64,000 nt of DNA from Desulfobulbaceae bacterium. Its GTDB lineage: Bacteria > Desulfobacterota > Desulfobulbia > Desulfobulbales > SURF-16. Both the position numbers and the translations under genes were made by a program. The stretch spans positions 56,283-120,282 of the forward strand of contig JAGXFQ010000012.1 of assembly GCA_024637145.1 (NCBI GenBank), given 5' to 3'. Below the pieces are notes generated by a model. It did no database searches and was not told the DNA's origin. It saw only the letters and a program-made list of their open reading frames with translations. Of this stretch, positions 44,175 to 53,707 are shown in pieces (position 1 is the stretch's first letter; the number at the start of each line of letters is the position of its first letter).

Positions 44175-45554
44175 TCACCGTGCTCCACGCTGAAACAGGA
44201 CGATCTTCACCGTTTGAAAAATGATGAATAGATCAAAGGAGAGAGAAAGGTTTTTCAGATAAAAAAGATCATATTCAAGTTTCCGCAGCGCATCTTCTTC
44301 TGACGCACCATAAGGATAGCACACCTGTGCCCAGCCGGTGATCCCGGGCTTCACCACATGCCGTATTGAGTAAAAGGGAATTGTTTTGACTAGTTGCCTG
44401 ACAAAAACAGGCCGTTCCGGCCGCGGTCCTACAAAACTCATATCCCCACGCAACACGTTGTACATTTGAGGAATTTCATCAATCCTGGTTTTGCGAAGGA
44501 TGGCGCCAAATTTTGTGACCCGGCTATCTTCCTGAGACGCCCAAACGGCCCCCTCTTTTTCTGCATCCTGACACATGGATCGGAATTTAATAACTTCAAA
44601 GAGATCACCATGACGGCCCACTCGCTGCTGGCGATAAAATACAGGCCCCGGGGATTCAAATTTTATAACCAAGGCGGCGAGCAAGGTAATCGGCAGTGAG
44701 GCCAAGAGCCCGAAAAGGGAAATAAAAATATCAAGGACGCGTTTCGTTCTTTCTGTCAGTCGCGTTACATGAAACCCGTTAGAAAATAAAAACCAGGAGG
44801 GGTTGACCTTTTCCACGGGCATTTTACCGGTGAGGTCTTCATAAAAGGCAACCCCATCGACAATTTCAATACCCATAAATTTATATGAAATAAGGTCATG
44901 CATGGAAAGCCGGCCCCTTCTTTCATCAAGGGCCAAGACAATTTTATCAATATTCCTGGCAAGGCAGAGTTCCCGAAGATCCTGGCTATTGACAGAGGAA
45001 GGCATTCTGGATGAGGCACGATGGTCTTCTTCTAATCCCATCCGGGCAACAATTTTGTAGCCAGAATCTTGTTTCCCCTCAACAGTATCGACAATAGCTT
45101 GTGCAAAATTACCAGCGCCGATAACAACGATGGGCTGAGCGAACAATTTCCGTGCTAGCACCCAAAAATATAAAAATCTCCACAGGGTAATAGTGGCGCA
45201 GATGGCCAGGAAAGCGGACAGAAAAACTTTAGTGGATATGATAACAACCGGAAACAGATAATAAAGCAGGCCAAGGGCTATACAGCCAAAACCAAAGGCC
45301 TGGGTTATCCTGGTTAAATTATCCGCTATTCCTGTAATAATGCTCAGATCATAGAGATCAAAATAATAAAGACATAGTTGAAATATGAGCGTTACTACTA
45401 AGGCCCGAAATAAATAAACAACAATATCATTAGAAAAGCTGCCCCCCTCAAATAAGAGGTACACGACTTCCAGCGAGAGAAAGATCAGAATTCCTTCTCC
45501 CATAAAAAAAATAATATTACGAAGAGGGTAATATTTTTTAAAAAGATATGGCAT
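44175..45554 (-). CDS. EPS polyprenyl glycosylphosphotransferase (PEP-CTERM type)
   Basis: 459 residues. The N-terminal half has five hydrophobic helices and a CoA-binding-like fold (IVVIGAGNFAQAIVDTVEG), and the C-terminal half has the sugar-transferase core: KRVLDIFISLFGLLASLP, GPVFYRQQRVGRHGDLFEVIKFRSM, LRKTRIDEIPQMYNVLRGDMSFVGPRPERPVF, CYPYGASEEDALRKLEYDLFYLKN. It moves the first sugar phosphate onto undecaprenyl phosphate, starting repeat-unit assembly at the membrane. The layout matches PEP-CTERM-system transferases (TIGR03013). It is the last gene of the minus-strand EPS set. Confidence 0.92.
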   Translation of the reverse strand: MPYLFKKYYPLRNIIFFMGEGILIFLSLEVVYLLFEGGSFSNDIVVYLFRALVVTLIFQLCLYYFDLYDLSIITGIADNLTRITQAFGFGCIALGLLYYLFPVVIISTKVFLSAFLAICATITLWRFLYFWVLARKLFAQPIVVIGAGNFAQAIVDTVEGKQDSGYKIVARMGLEEDHRASSRMPSSVNSQDLRELCLARNIDKIVLALDERRGRLSMHDLISYKFMGIEIVDGVAFYEDLTGKMPVEKVNPSWFLFSNGFHVTRLTERTKRVLDIFISLFGLLASLPITLLAALVIKFESPGPVFYRQQRVGRHGDLFEVIKFRSMCQDAEKEGAVWASQEDSRVTKFGAILRKTRIDEIPQMYNVLRGDMSFVGPRPERPVFVRQLVKTIPFYSIRHVVKPGITGWAQVCYPYGASEEDALRKLEYDLFYLKNLSLSFDLFIIFQTVKIVLFQRGAR

Positions 45555-45653
45555 GAAACAGATCCCTTAGTAACACGCATCCTTTACTGTTCATGATCAT
45601 GATTAATGCGTTTGTACTTTTTAAAAAAATATTATTCCGCACATGATCCACAC

Positions 45654-46511
45654 CTATTCATAATAGTTATGACAATCATAGTTTGAATTCTTATACAAAA
45701 TAGAATCGACCTTACTCTCCTCATATCCATTGAATACCACACCGATAATCTTCTCAGCCCCCAATTCTTGAGTAAATTTTTTCACTAATTCTTGACTCGA
45801 AGCCCCAGCCCGTATCACCAGAATAACGCCGTCAACCCTTTTAGCCAAAATGCTTGTTTCAGAAGCCACAACCGTGGGGGGACTATCAAATAAAATAACG
45901 CGATCCTGATATCTTTCTGCCAGTTCATCAATTACAGAAATAATTTTTGACGAGGTTAAGATTTCTGCTGGATTTTGGGGCGGTCTGCCGCTGGGCAGCA
46001 AAGACAACTTAGGTTGCCCTGTTTTTCGAATCAACAGAGAAAGCTCAACCTTATCCTGCAGGTAATCAACAAGACCAGTCTGATTGGCAATACCAAACAT
46101 TTTAGCCAAATTGGGTCGCCGGAAATCACAATCAACCATAAGGGCATGATGTTCCATTTCTTCAGCAATGGCATAGCCGAGATTGGCGCAGACAAACCCT
46201 TTCCCCTCACCAGCAACCAAACTGGTGATCAAAATCGTCTTAGGTCGTTTGCCGGAAGGGGGATGCAGAATGGTACCACGAAGGCGCCGAAAGCGTTCAG
46301 CAACAGGAGATTGTGGCTCAGTGGCAAGAAACAGGCGATCCTCCCAGTTCTGTCTGCCAGAGATTACCGTCCCGTGCAGATCACTTTTTTCCCGACCAGG
46401 AGAGCAAAGGGGGAGAGGCTGCTCTCCCCCCTTATCCTCCTGCCTCTCCCCATGATCGCGTAAAGCGTTGGCTGGCGATACCTTTTCCAGAGCGTCAGTA
46501 AATTTCCCCAC
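45654..46511 (-). CDS. XrtA-associated tyrosine autokinase-like ATPase
   Basis: 285 residues, cytoplasmic, CpsD/BY-kinase type. Walker A region: TSLVAGEGKGFVCANL (about residues 96-111); Walker A-prime: HHALMVDCDFRRPNL; Walker B: RVILFDSPPTV. The C-terminus (ILYKNSNYDCHNYYE) carries the tyrosine cluster used for autophosphorylation. Oddly, the P-loop reads GEGKG, with Gly105 (GGG codon) where family members have Ser or Thr, which coordinates Mg and ATP. If real, ATP use could be impaired. With the adjacent Wzz-like protein it would control chain length of the exopolysaccharide. Confidence 0.85.
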   Translation of the reverse strand: MGKFTDALEKVSPANALRDHGERQEDKGGEQPLPLCSPGREKSDLHGTVISGRQNWEDRLFLATEPQSPVAERFRRLRGTILHPPSGKRPKTILITSLVAGEGKGFVCANLGYAIAEEMEHHALMVDCDFRRPNLAKMFGIANQTGLVDYLQDKVELSLLIRKTGQPKLSLLPSGRPPQNPAEILTSSKIISVIDELAERYQDRVILFDSPPTVVASETSILAKRVDGVILVIRAGASSQELVKKFTQELGAEKIIGVVFNGYEESKVDSILYKNSNYDCHNYYE

Positions 46512-46596
46512 AAGAGTACTCCTTCTTTTATAGATAGCCTGAAGTGCTCTTTTTCAACCAAAGATCATCATCAAAAAGAGCAGCTGCCGTTCACTT

Positions 46597-48165
46597 TCAT
46601 ACCACAATAACACCCCTATACCAGAGCCAGATCATAACGGACACTAAACCGACAAAAACCAAAGCAAGGAAAACATAGCTCAGCAAGCCGAGAGATTTCG
46701 ATCTCTTTTGTTCTCTAGCAGTGACGAGGAGAGGAACGGAACAAAGAACAGGAAGTTTTAAAAAATGCTCCACTTCGTTGACATCCTTAAAGGATGTATC
46801 GAGAAAATCAAAAAAAAGAATCATTCCTAGCCCGCCACCTAACCCTAAGGCCATGGAAATCAGCATAATCCTAAAAAAATGCGGCTTGAGGGGTTTCACC
46901 GGCAAATAGGCAGAATCAACAATGCGAAACTGACTCCCCTTTTGGCGCCTCTCCAGGGTTTCAGCCGATACAGCAGCAAGACTCTGGGAGACCAGATGTT
47001 CATAATGTTTTTTCAACTCCTCATAATCTCTGGTTATTGATGCCCATTGGGCCTCTCTCACCGGAGTATTCTCAATCCATTGCTGATACTTCTTCACTTG
47101 TTCCCTTATCATATCACTCTGCTCACGCAGACTCTCAAGATTGAGTTCGATTGCTCTTAACTGAACCCCCCTTTTGTCTGCCAGCGGTCCCGTACTATTT
47201 TGTGCTATTAATTGGAGCGCTGCACCCGTGGCAACCTTACCACCTGCCAGACTGCCTTCATTACCGGACTGTTCCTTTTCAAGTTGATCTATCTGCTTTT
47301 GCAGCTGCCTTACGGAAGGGTGCTCAGCCGTATATCTCGCCAACAAATTATTCAAGGCCTGCCGGGCAGTTTCCAGATCATACAGCTCTGCGTTATTACC
47401 AGACTGGTCTGGATTATTGCCCACACCATTTTTCTGTAACTCATACTGTTGCCGGGCGAAAAGCCTTGTCTGCTCCAGATTTTGAATATTTTCCTGAATG
47501 CTCTGATACTGCTCCTGCAAGGCATTCAACCTGCTCATATTTGCGATACGTTGCTCAGGCATTTCATTATAATATTTAAGTTTAAAATCCCGCATAATTG
47601 CTTCTTTCTTATCAATGGCCTCCTTGGCTATCTTTAATTCATATTGCACATAATCAGTTGCCTCAGATGCCCGCTCCTCACGGGAACGAAGATTCTCCTC
47701 AATAAATCTCGAAGCTAGGGCATTTGTTACCAGCATTGCCTTCCGGGGATCTTCATTTTCAAAAGATACCTTAAAGACATCGCCACTCATTTTATCTGAC
47801 AGGATCTCAATATCTTTATCGCGCATGAGAGCAATAACATCTTCCAAGGGAAGTTTTTCCCGTGACTCTTTGTAAAGATTGAAATCCGTAATAATCTTCT
47901 CAAGGCTGCCCCTGCTCAACACATGTTGACTGACAGTATTAACCATAGCTTCAATTTTTTTAGTAACTTCAGGGGTCAACTTCGAAGGTTTTATTGCTTG
48001 CTCTTCGTACATAATGAGCGAGGAGGACTGATAAACCTTGGCAGTATTCAGATAGATGATAAGCCCACAAGAAATGGCCAGCAGAACAGCACTGATGACT
48101 GCTTTATTCCTGTGCATAAGCAAATCAGCATATTTCTTTACAACTTGATGTTGATCCGTATCCAT
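46597..48165 (-). CDS. Wzz/GumC-type polysaccharide chain-length protein
   Basis: 522 residues. Two membrane helices frame a long periplasmic coiled coil: near residues 20-40 (AVISAVLLAISCGLIIYLN) and near the C-terminus (YVFLALVFVGLVSVMIWLW). A third hydrophobic stretch before it (FFRIMLISMALGLGGGLGMILFF) fits the TIGR03007-type (PEP-CTERM) layout. The coiled coil is rich in Gln/Glu heptads (EEAIMRDFKLKYYNEMPEQ and later). It sets EPS chain length with the tyrosine kinase 85 bases downstream. The upstream neighbour is the outer-membrane protein. Confidence 0.9.
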   Translation of the reverse strand: MDTDQHQVVKKYADLLMHRNKAVISAVLLAISCGLIIYLNTAKVYQSSSLIMYEEQAIKPSKLTPEVTKKIEAMVNTVSQHVLSRGSLEKIITDFNLYKESREKLPLEDVIALMRDKDIEILSDKMSGDVFKVSFENEDPRKAMLVTNALASRFIEENLRSREERASEATDYVQYELKIAKEAIDKKEAIMRDFKLKYYNEMPEQRIANMSRLNALQEQYQSIQENIQNLEQTRLFARQQYELQKNGVGNNPDQSGNNAELYDLETARQALNNLLARYTAEHPSVRQLQKQIDQLEKEQSGNEGSLAGGKVATGAALQLIAQNSTGPLADKRGVQLRAIELNLESLREQSDMIREQVKKYQQWIENTPVREAQWASITRDYEELKKHYEHLVSQSLAAVSAETLERRQKGSQFRIVDSAYLPVKPLKPHFFRIMLISMALGLGGGLGMILFFDFLDTSFKDVNEVEHFLKLPVLCSVPLLVTAREQKRSKSLGLLSYVFLALVFVGLVSVMIWLWYRGVIVV

Positions 48166-48240
48166 GATATTCCTTACTTTCTAAAAAATAATTGATGCGG
48201 GTTATAAAAAAACAGTCTTTTACGTCTCATTTACCTAAAA

Positions 48241-49512
48241 CTACCATCTGAAAAATTCTTTATTAAAACCCAACTCTAGAAACAGGCGATTATCGTCATA
48301 ATTTCTGGAAAGAATATCAGACTCCTGTCGACTAAAGGCGTATCTGACCGTGGCCATGTACCAGCGACCAAAAGTATAAGATAAGGAGGTTTCTACCTGC
48401 ATTTTTTCCTCCTGCTCTTCCGGATTTCGTTCCCAATATGTATCCTCTCGATAAGAACATCTGACAGAGGAGAGCAGATCTTGGGTCAGGTTATAACTGA
48501 AGTCAGTTTGCACCTGCCAATAACGGCTCACATCTCCCCCAGCGGTACTATTAAATTGCTGCTCATCAATACCGCCTTCTCCTGTTAAAGAAATGACGCC
48601 ATATTGCATCTTTTTATTGACGGTCAGCAGATAATACAATGCTTGTTGGTCATCACGCTTGTCACGGTTCAAAAAAACCCCACCACCTTCAATTTCGAAA
48701 TCAAATGTTGCAGAAACCTGCTGCTGGAAACCGAGACTTGCACGGCTGATCTCATAATCATCCTCCAGACCGTCATAGAGATTTACCGTATAACCGCCGT
48801 GGCCAAACATTTTTACTGCTGGAGAAGGACGAAAATAGATATAGACATCACCAGCATGATTTTCCAGATCATCGGCTTGATCAAATTTTCCCTTGGTATA
48901 AAAATAATCGGCCTTGGCTTGCCAGTGCTGGTTGAAAAGATGAGCAATGGATACACCCGGTATATGCTTGACATAATCATCATAGGTACTGTCATCATTC
49001 TCCAACACCATATTCACATAGGATAAGTTGACAGAACTTTCTTTGGCATAATCATGGCCCAGGCCAACCATCAAATGGTTTGTCCAATAACGATTTCGAC
49101 CTCTGGAATCGTAGAGTTCAATTCCAGACTCTTTATTATTATAAGGATCTTCAGCACGGACAAACGTATCTTTAATATAAGAAGATAGCCCTTCAGATAA
49201 ATCTTTTTTCAGGCTGGCGGAAAGCCAATGATCCCACCGCTCCCTGTCTTTCAGATGGCTGTAAACAACCGAAGGAGTGTATTGCAAAGAAAGAGAATGG
49301 CGCTGACCTATATCAGAGATACTCATGGTGGGGGAAGCGATTGTTGTCCACTCGGAAACACGATCTGAATTCGTTCGATAAATATTAGAATCATACTCCT
49401 GCCGCACTGTTCCACCGCCAGCAACAATAGTCTGGTCAGCCTGGGCACCTATAACCGACCCCCCAATTATGACAATTACCAGTTGCAGATAAAAATAAAT
49501 TTGCTTTCTCAT
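48241..49512 (-). CDS. outer-membrane beta-barrel, PEP-CTERM/EPS-associated
   Basis: 423 residues; ATG 49512 is preferred to 49548 because it starts the signal peptide (MRKQIYFYLQ, cleaved after about AQADQ). The body is a long series of aromatic beta-strands (SLQYTPSVVYSHLKDRERWDHWL, VNLSYVNMVLEND, FGRWYMATVRYAF) and ends ELGFNKEFFRW, a barrel-type terminal strand with a final aromatic. Position and size match the TIGR03016-type outer-membrane protein of XrtA loci, whose role in export is not known in detail. It lies between the Wza-like and Wzz-like genes. Confidence 0.82.
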   Translation of the reverse strand: MRKQIYFYLQLVIVIIGGSVIGAQADQTIVAGGGTVRQEYDSNIYRTNSDRVSEWTTIASPTMSISDIGQRHSLSLQYTPSVVYSHLKDRERWDHWLSASLKKDLSEGLSSYIKDTFVRAEDPYNNKESGIELYDSRGRNRYWTNHLMVGLGHDYAKESSVNLSYVNMVLENDDSTYDDYVKHIPGVSIAHLFNQHWQAKADYFYTKGKFDQADDLENHAGDVYIYFRPSPAVKMFGHGGYTVNLYDGLEDDYEISRASLGFQQQVSATFDFEIEGGGVFLNRDKRDDQQALYYLLTVNKKMQYGVISLTGEGGIDEQQFNSTAGGDVSRYWQVQTDFSYNLTQDLLSSVRCSYREDTYWERNPEEQEEKMQVETSLSYTFGRWYMATVRYAFSRQESDILSRNYDDNRLFLELGFNKEFFRW

Positions 49513-49630
49513 TTGCCACCCAAACAGACACCTGTCATTCCCGCTCACCTTGTTGTCATAAACTGTTATTCGTCACCCAAAACAGGTGCCAATAAAAACA
49601 ACACACCAGAATTATATAGGGGCTTATTTA

Positions 49631-50251
49631 TCACGGCACAATAATCGTGTCACCCGGCTGCAAAGCCAGATTATCTCCAACTTCTTTACCATTAATAAAT
49701 TTATCGTAGTTGAAATGGATAATTGTTTCTTTATCCCCACCCTTTCGAACAACTATTACCTTATCCTTTTTAGCCCACTCAGCAAATCCTCCAGCCCGCG
49801 CTATTGCCTGTAAGATCGACACAGGATAATTAAGGTAATATTCGCCGGGCCGATTAATTTGACCAAGGACATAATACATTCTGCTTCTGCTTTCTTTCAG
49901 AGTTACCGTGACGCTGGGATCAGCAATAAACCTAGCTATCTTTTTACTGATTGTCTGAGCGAGGGTTTCAAGGGAAAGTCCTTTAGCGGACACATCACCT
50001 ACCATGGGCAAGGATATCCGCCCATCAAGACGGACAAAAACATCTTTTGAGATATCCGGTTCATGCCAAACTGAAATTTCAAGAATATCTCCGATTCCTA
50101 TCAGATATTCATTCTGAACAGGTTGGATATCCTGTTTTTTTGCTGGAGCGGCAGAGGAGGGGGCAACATTACCCAAGAAGTGAAAAAAGACCCCGAAAAT
50201 CATCAATCGTAAAAAATAATTACGCCAAATAAACAATTTCACCTCGTTCAT
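49631..50251 (-). CDS. Wza-like polysaccharide export protein
   Basis: 206 residues; ATG 50251 follows AAGGTG and gives MNEVKLFIW with a signal peptide (cleavage near VAPSSAA). The polysaccharide-export domain follows: NEYLIGIGDILEISVWHEPDISKDVFVRLDGRISLPMVGDV, then a SLBB-like part (SRMYYVLGQINRPGEYYL, YPVSILQAIARAGGFAEWA). No lipobox Cys is visible, unlike classic Wza. It is the first gene of the minus-strand EPS set and is the outer-membrane/periplasmic exit component (TIGR03027-type). Confidence 0.9.
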   Translation of the reverse strand: MNEVKLFIWRNYFLRLMIFGVFFHFLGNVAPSSAAPAKKQDIQPVQNEYLIGIGDILEISVWHEPDISKDVFVRLDGRISLPMVGDVSAKGLSLETLAQTISKKIARFIADPSVTVTLKESRSRMYYVLGQINRPGEYYLNYPVSILQAIARAGGFAEWAKKDKVIVVRKGGDKETIIHFNYDKFINGKEVGDNLALQPGDTIIVP

Positions 50252-50741
50252 AGACAAGCACCTTCTTTGGTCGAGATTTGAAGTCATTATTCAGAAACGC
50301 ATAACTCAAGCATACGCATACAAAAAAAAAAATCGCAAAAAAAAAAATCGCGGGCCAATAGAAAAATCCTAAGGACTTGATTATGTTCTCTCCCAATTTT
50401 TACCCCGACTTAAAGGGTTACATCTGGGCGTTTGGCGGCATCCATATGCTGCGCCCTGTCGGGATCTCGGCACAAATGCACTCAGACTAGGGGCATAAAA
50501 GCGCAAGGTTTGGATGTCGATCATGGAAATCCTTATCCTCTAACATCAAAAGGTTCTCAGAGTTAGCAGTCTCCTTGGGCAGGGAGATATTATTTGGATG
50601 ATGCAAAGGAAAAGTGGACAATAAATTCACCAATTTCAGTGGCGATAGCATATCAGCCTTGATATCCCTCTCCCATTTTCATAAAGTTAATCTATGGGTC
50701 AATCCTCCGCGATCACAGTGCTAACTCTTTTGGTGACAAAA
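50252..50741. other. divergent intergenic region with A-tract tandem repeat
   Basis: 490 bases between the Wza-like gene (minus) and the PrsT-like gene (plus). It should hold both promoters. A 15-base unit of eleven A plus TCGC is repeated twice near 50322-50350, a possible bent-DNA element. A frame of about 48 codons on the minus strand has no family character. No operator could be identified. Confidence 0.55.
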
Positions 50742-53024
50742 ATGACTTCTCAAAATAAAAAAATTACCTGTTTCTTCTTATGCTTACTCCTAATACTGAC
50801 AACCTCTTGCCGCGACAAGGAAGCCCAAAAAGAGAGTCACTATCAAAAGGGGATGGAATATGTGCAGGGGGGTAATAACAAGGCTGCCATTCTGGAATTT
50901 CGCAATGCAATCAAGATCGATCCGAAATTTGCAGATGGCCGTTATCAGCTCGCCCTTGCCTATCTAAAAACAGGAGAAGTCAAGCAGTCCTTTAAACAAT
51001 TTGAGCGCGCGGCGAGCCTGGATCCAAAAAACACCGATGCCCTACTCAAATCAGCAGAGATGTATTTTCTCGCCAAAGCTAACAAGGAAAGCCGGGAACG
51101 AGTCGACCAAATATTGGCTGTCGCCCCCGACCTCTCCTCAGCCTATGCCCTTCTTGCCAACATTGAACTCCGTGAACAAAAACCAGATAAAGCACAAAAT
51201 GCCATAAGCAGGGCCTTAGAACTCGACCCCTTAAACGCGCGCTACTACCTCATCCAATCGGCCATTCTTTCTGCCCGTAAAGATTTTGACGGTGCGGTAA
51301 AAGCCAATCTCAAAGCCATTGACCTGGAGACAGACAATATCGCTTGCCACAATAACCTGGTAGGACTCTATCTGAGCTGGGGAAAATCAGAAGAAGCGGA
51401 AAAAACCTTAAAAAATATAATCTCCACCTTTCCAGACCGCTTGGCATCTTATATTGACCTGGCCAGATTCTACCTGAATACTGGAAAAATTGAGGCGGCG
51501 GAACAAACCATCAAAGGCGCCATAAATATACAAAAAGAAAACGCTGATCTCCTCGTATTTCTCGGCAACTTATACCACAGATCCAACAAAATCGACTTGG
51601 CTGAAGAGACCTATAAGCAGGCGATCAGAAAAAGTGAAAACCCAGAAGATATCAAAGCCATTTTGGCCAATTTCCATTTTGAAACAGGCAAATACACCCT
51701 GGCCAAGAAAGAGAATGATGAACTTTTAAAGAACAATGCCGATCAATCGTTAGCGCAACTGGTCAAGGCAAAACTGCTGATACATGCCGGAAAAGACACA
51801 GAAGCCCTGCCAATCATCGACAAAACCATTAAGAATTTTCCGAAATGGGGGGAAGCCTACTACCTGAAGGGCCTGGCCCACCTCAACCGAGGAGAAACCC
51901 TTCTATCATACAATGCTCTTGACCTGGCTCGGCAATACGCACCGAATGACGCTAAAATCCGAACGCTCATTGCGCATCATCTCTTTCTAAAAAAGGATTT
52001 TCCAGAGGCCAAACAAGAAGCGGAAAAAGCATTAGCTCTTCAGGATAATAATTTTCGGGCGGCTATTATCTTGGGCAAATCGCTTCTCAACATGGGTCAA
52101 ACAGAAAAAGCTTTGCAGTTTTTTGCAGGCATGGAACAGCAGCTTCCCGACAATCTTGAAATTCTATACAACAAGGCCATTTGCCAAATTGCCATACAGG
52201 AATTTGGCAAAGCCACAGAGACTCTGGAAAAGACATTGAGACTCAATCAGGACTATACTCCCAGCCTCTTGGCCCTCACCACCCTAATACTCAAGCAGAA
52301 CAATCTTGATTCTGCTGTGTTACGCGTCAGAAATCAAATTGAAAAATCCCCGAGCAATTCAGAGTTCTTGCTCCTCCTGGCAAACCTTCTCAAAAAAGAC
52401 AAGACCACCCAGGAGGAAGCCCTTACCCTCTTCAGAAAAGCTCAAGATCTTGCTCCTGAGGCACCAACCCCCTTCATCCTGGAGGCACAACTTCTTGCTC
52501 ACATGGGAAAAACTACAGAGGCCATTGCTCAGTACAGAACATTTTTGAGCAAAAAACCTGAGTTCATGCCAGGACATATGGCACTCGGAGTGCTTCTTGA
52601 GGAGAATGGCGACCCCAAAGCTGCCCAGGAATCTTACCGCAAGGCACTGGCAATTAATCCGCAGTTTGCACCTGCGGCCAACAACTTGGCCTGGTTACTT
52701 GCCCAAGAGCAAGATGCGGATATGGGAGAGGCATTACGATTAGCATTAGTGGCAAAAAAACAACTGCCTGATGATCCGCTGATCACCGATACTTTGGGTA
52801 TGATCCACTATAAACGTGGTTCATACAAACTTGCCCTGACTCAGCTTGCCTTTGCAGTGGAAAAAGGCGCTGACAACCCAACCCTGCGCTACCATCTTGC
52901 TTTGGCCCTCCACAGTGATGGCCAACATGAAAAGGCCAAAAAAGAACTTGAAAAATGTCTTCAAACTGACAATGACTTCCCGGAACGGGATGATGCCAGA
53001 AAACTTCTCGCCAAGTTGGGCTGA
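50742..53024 (+). CDS. prsT: PEP-CTERM-system TPR lipoprotein
   Basis: 760 residues; ATG 50742 starts a lipoprotein signal, LLLILTTSC, whose Cys is the modified residue. An earlier in-frame ATG at 50694 would bury the signal. The rest is at least a dozen TPR-like 34-residue repeats (for example GNNKAAILEFRNAIKIDPKFADGRYQLALAYLKTGEVKQSFKQFERAASLDPKN). Size and setting match the PrsT lipoprotein (TIGR02917) of exosortase/EPS loci. It probably scaffolds protein contacts at the membrane during EPS or PEP-CTERM protein export. The phosphatase gene follows 20 bases later. Confidence 0.9.
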   Translation: MTSQNKKITCFFLCLLLILTTSCRDKEAQKESHYQKGMEYVQGGNNKAAILEFRNAIKIDPKFADGRYQLALAYLKTGEVKQSFKQFERAASLDPKNTDALLKSAEMYFLAKANKESRERVDQILAVAPDLSSAYALLANIELREQKPDKAQNAISRALELDPLNARYYLIQSAILSARKDFDGAVKANLKAIDLETDNIACHNNLVGLYLSWGKSEEAEKTLKNIISTFPDRLASYIDLARFYLNTGKIEAAEQTIKGAINIQKENADLLVFLGNLYHRSNKIDLAEETYKQAIRKSENPEDIKAILANFHFETGKYTLAKKENDELLKNNADQSLAQLVKAKLLIHAGKDTEALPIIDKTIKNFPKWGEAYYLKGLAHLNRGETLLSYNALDLARQYAPNDAKIRTLIAHHLFLKKDFPEAKQEAEKALALQDNNFRAAIILGKSLLNMGQTEKALQFFAGMEQQLPDNLEILYNKAICQIAIQEFGKATETLEKTLRLNQDYTPSLLALTTLILKQNNLDSAVLRVRNQIEKSPSNSEFLLLLANLLKKDKTTQEEALTLFRKAQDLAPEAPTPFILEAQLLAHMGKTTEAIAQYRTFLSKKPEFMPGHMALGVLLEENGDPKAAQESYRKALAINPQFAPAANNLAWLLAQEQDADMGEALRLALVAKKQLPDDPLITDTLGMIHYKRGSYKLALTQLAFAVEKGADNPTLRYHLALALHSDGQHEKAKKELEKCLQTDNDFPERDDARKLLAKLG

Positions 53025-53044
53025 GACAACTCATGTGCATCACC

Positions 53045-53707
53045 ATGAAACGCACCATTGTAATTGGCGACCTCCATGGATGCCGTGACCCTTTTCTTCG
53101 TCTTCTAGCCAAGATAGATCCCGTCCCTGGGCGGGACAGATTTATCTTCCTAGGGGATTATGTCAACAGGGGGCCACACAGCAAGGAACTCCTTACAGAG
53201 CTTATTCTGCTCAAAAAAAAGATGCCCCATACTACCTTTCTGAAAGGCAACCATGAGTTCATGCTTCTTGATTATCTGCAAGGAAGGAGAAAAGATCTTT
53301 TTTTTTCTGCAGGTGGAGCGACAACCATCAGAAGCTATGATGCTGATATTACTGATCACACCTCACTTAAAGCCGCTCTCCCCTCCGCCCATCGCCGATT
53401 TCTGGAAAATCTTCTCCCCTACTGGCAAGATGAAAATTTCATATATGTCCATGCCGGGCTGGAACCGGGAAGACACCTCAGCCAGCAACGACAGGCATGG
53501 CTCTATTGGGCTGACAGAGAGAAATTCATCAATACAACGTTCAACCTGTCAAAACGAATAATTTTTGGCCATTTTTCTCAAAATAAGCCCTTGATTATGG
53601 CTGACAAAATCGGCATTGACAGCGGTGCTGTCTATGGCGGTTTTTTAACCTGCCTCATTCTTCCAGACTTGCAATTCCTCCAGGTTACATCTCCACAATA
53701 TTGGTAG
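53045..53707 (+). CDS. PPP-type serine/threonine metallophosphatase
   Basis: 220 residues; ATG 53045 gives MKRTIVIGDLHGC. The PPP metal-binding motifs are in order: GDLHG (about residue 8), FLGDYVNRGPHS (about 34), LKGNHEF (about 68), then VHAGLEPG and HF for the later His. Such enzymes remove phosphate from Ser/Thr proteins or diadenosine polyphosphates. Its start is 20 bases after the TPR gene, so it is probably in the same operon and could oppose kinases of the EPS system. Its 3' end overlaps the convergent GGDEF gene by 23 bases. Confidence 0.85.
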   Translation: MKRTIVIGDLHGCRDPFLRLLAKIDPVPGRDRFIFLGDYVNRGPHSKELLTELILLKKKMPHTTFLKGNHEFMLLDYLQGRRKDLFFSAGGATTIRSYDADITDHTSLKAALPSAHRRFLENLLPYWQDENFIYVHAGLEPGRHLSQQRQAWLYWADREKFINTTFNLSKRIIFGHFSQNKPLIMADKIGIDSGAVYGGFLTCLILPDLQFLQVTSPQYW

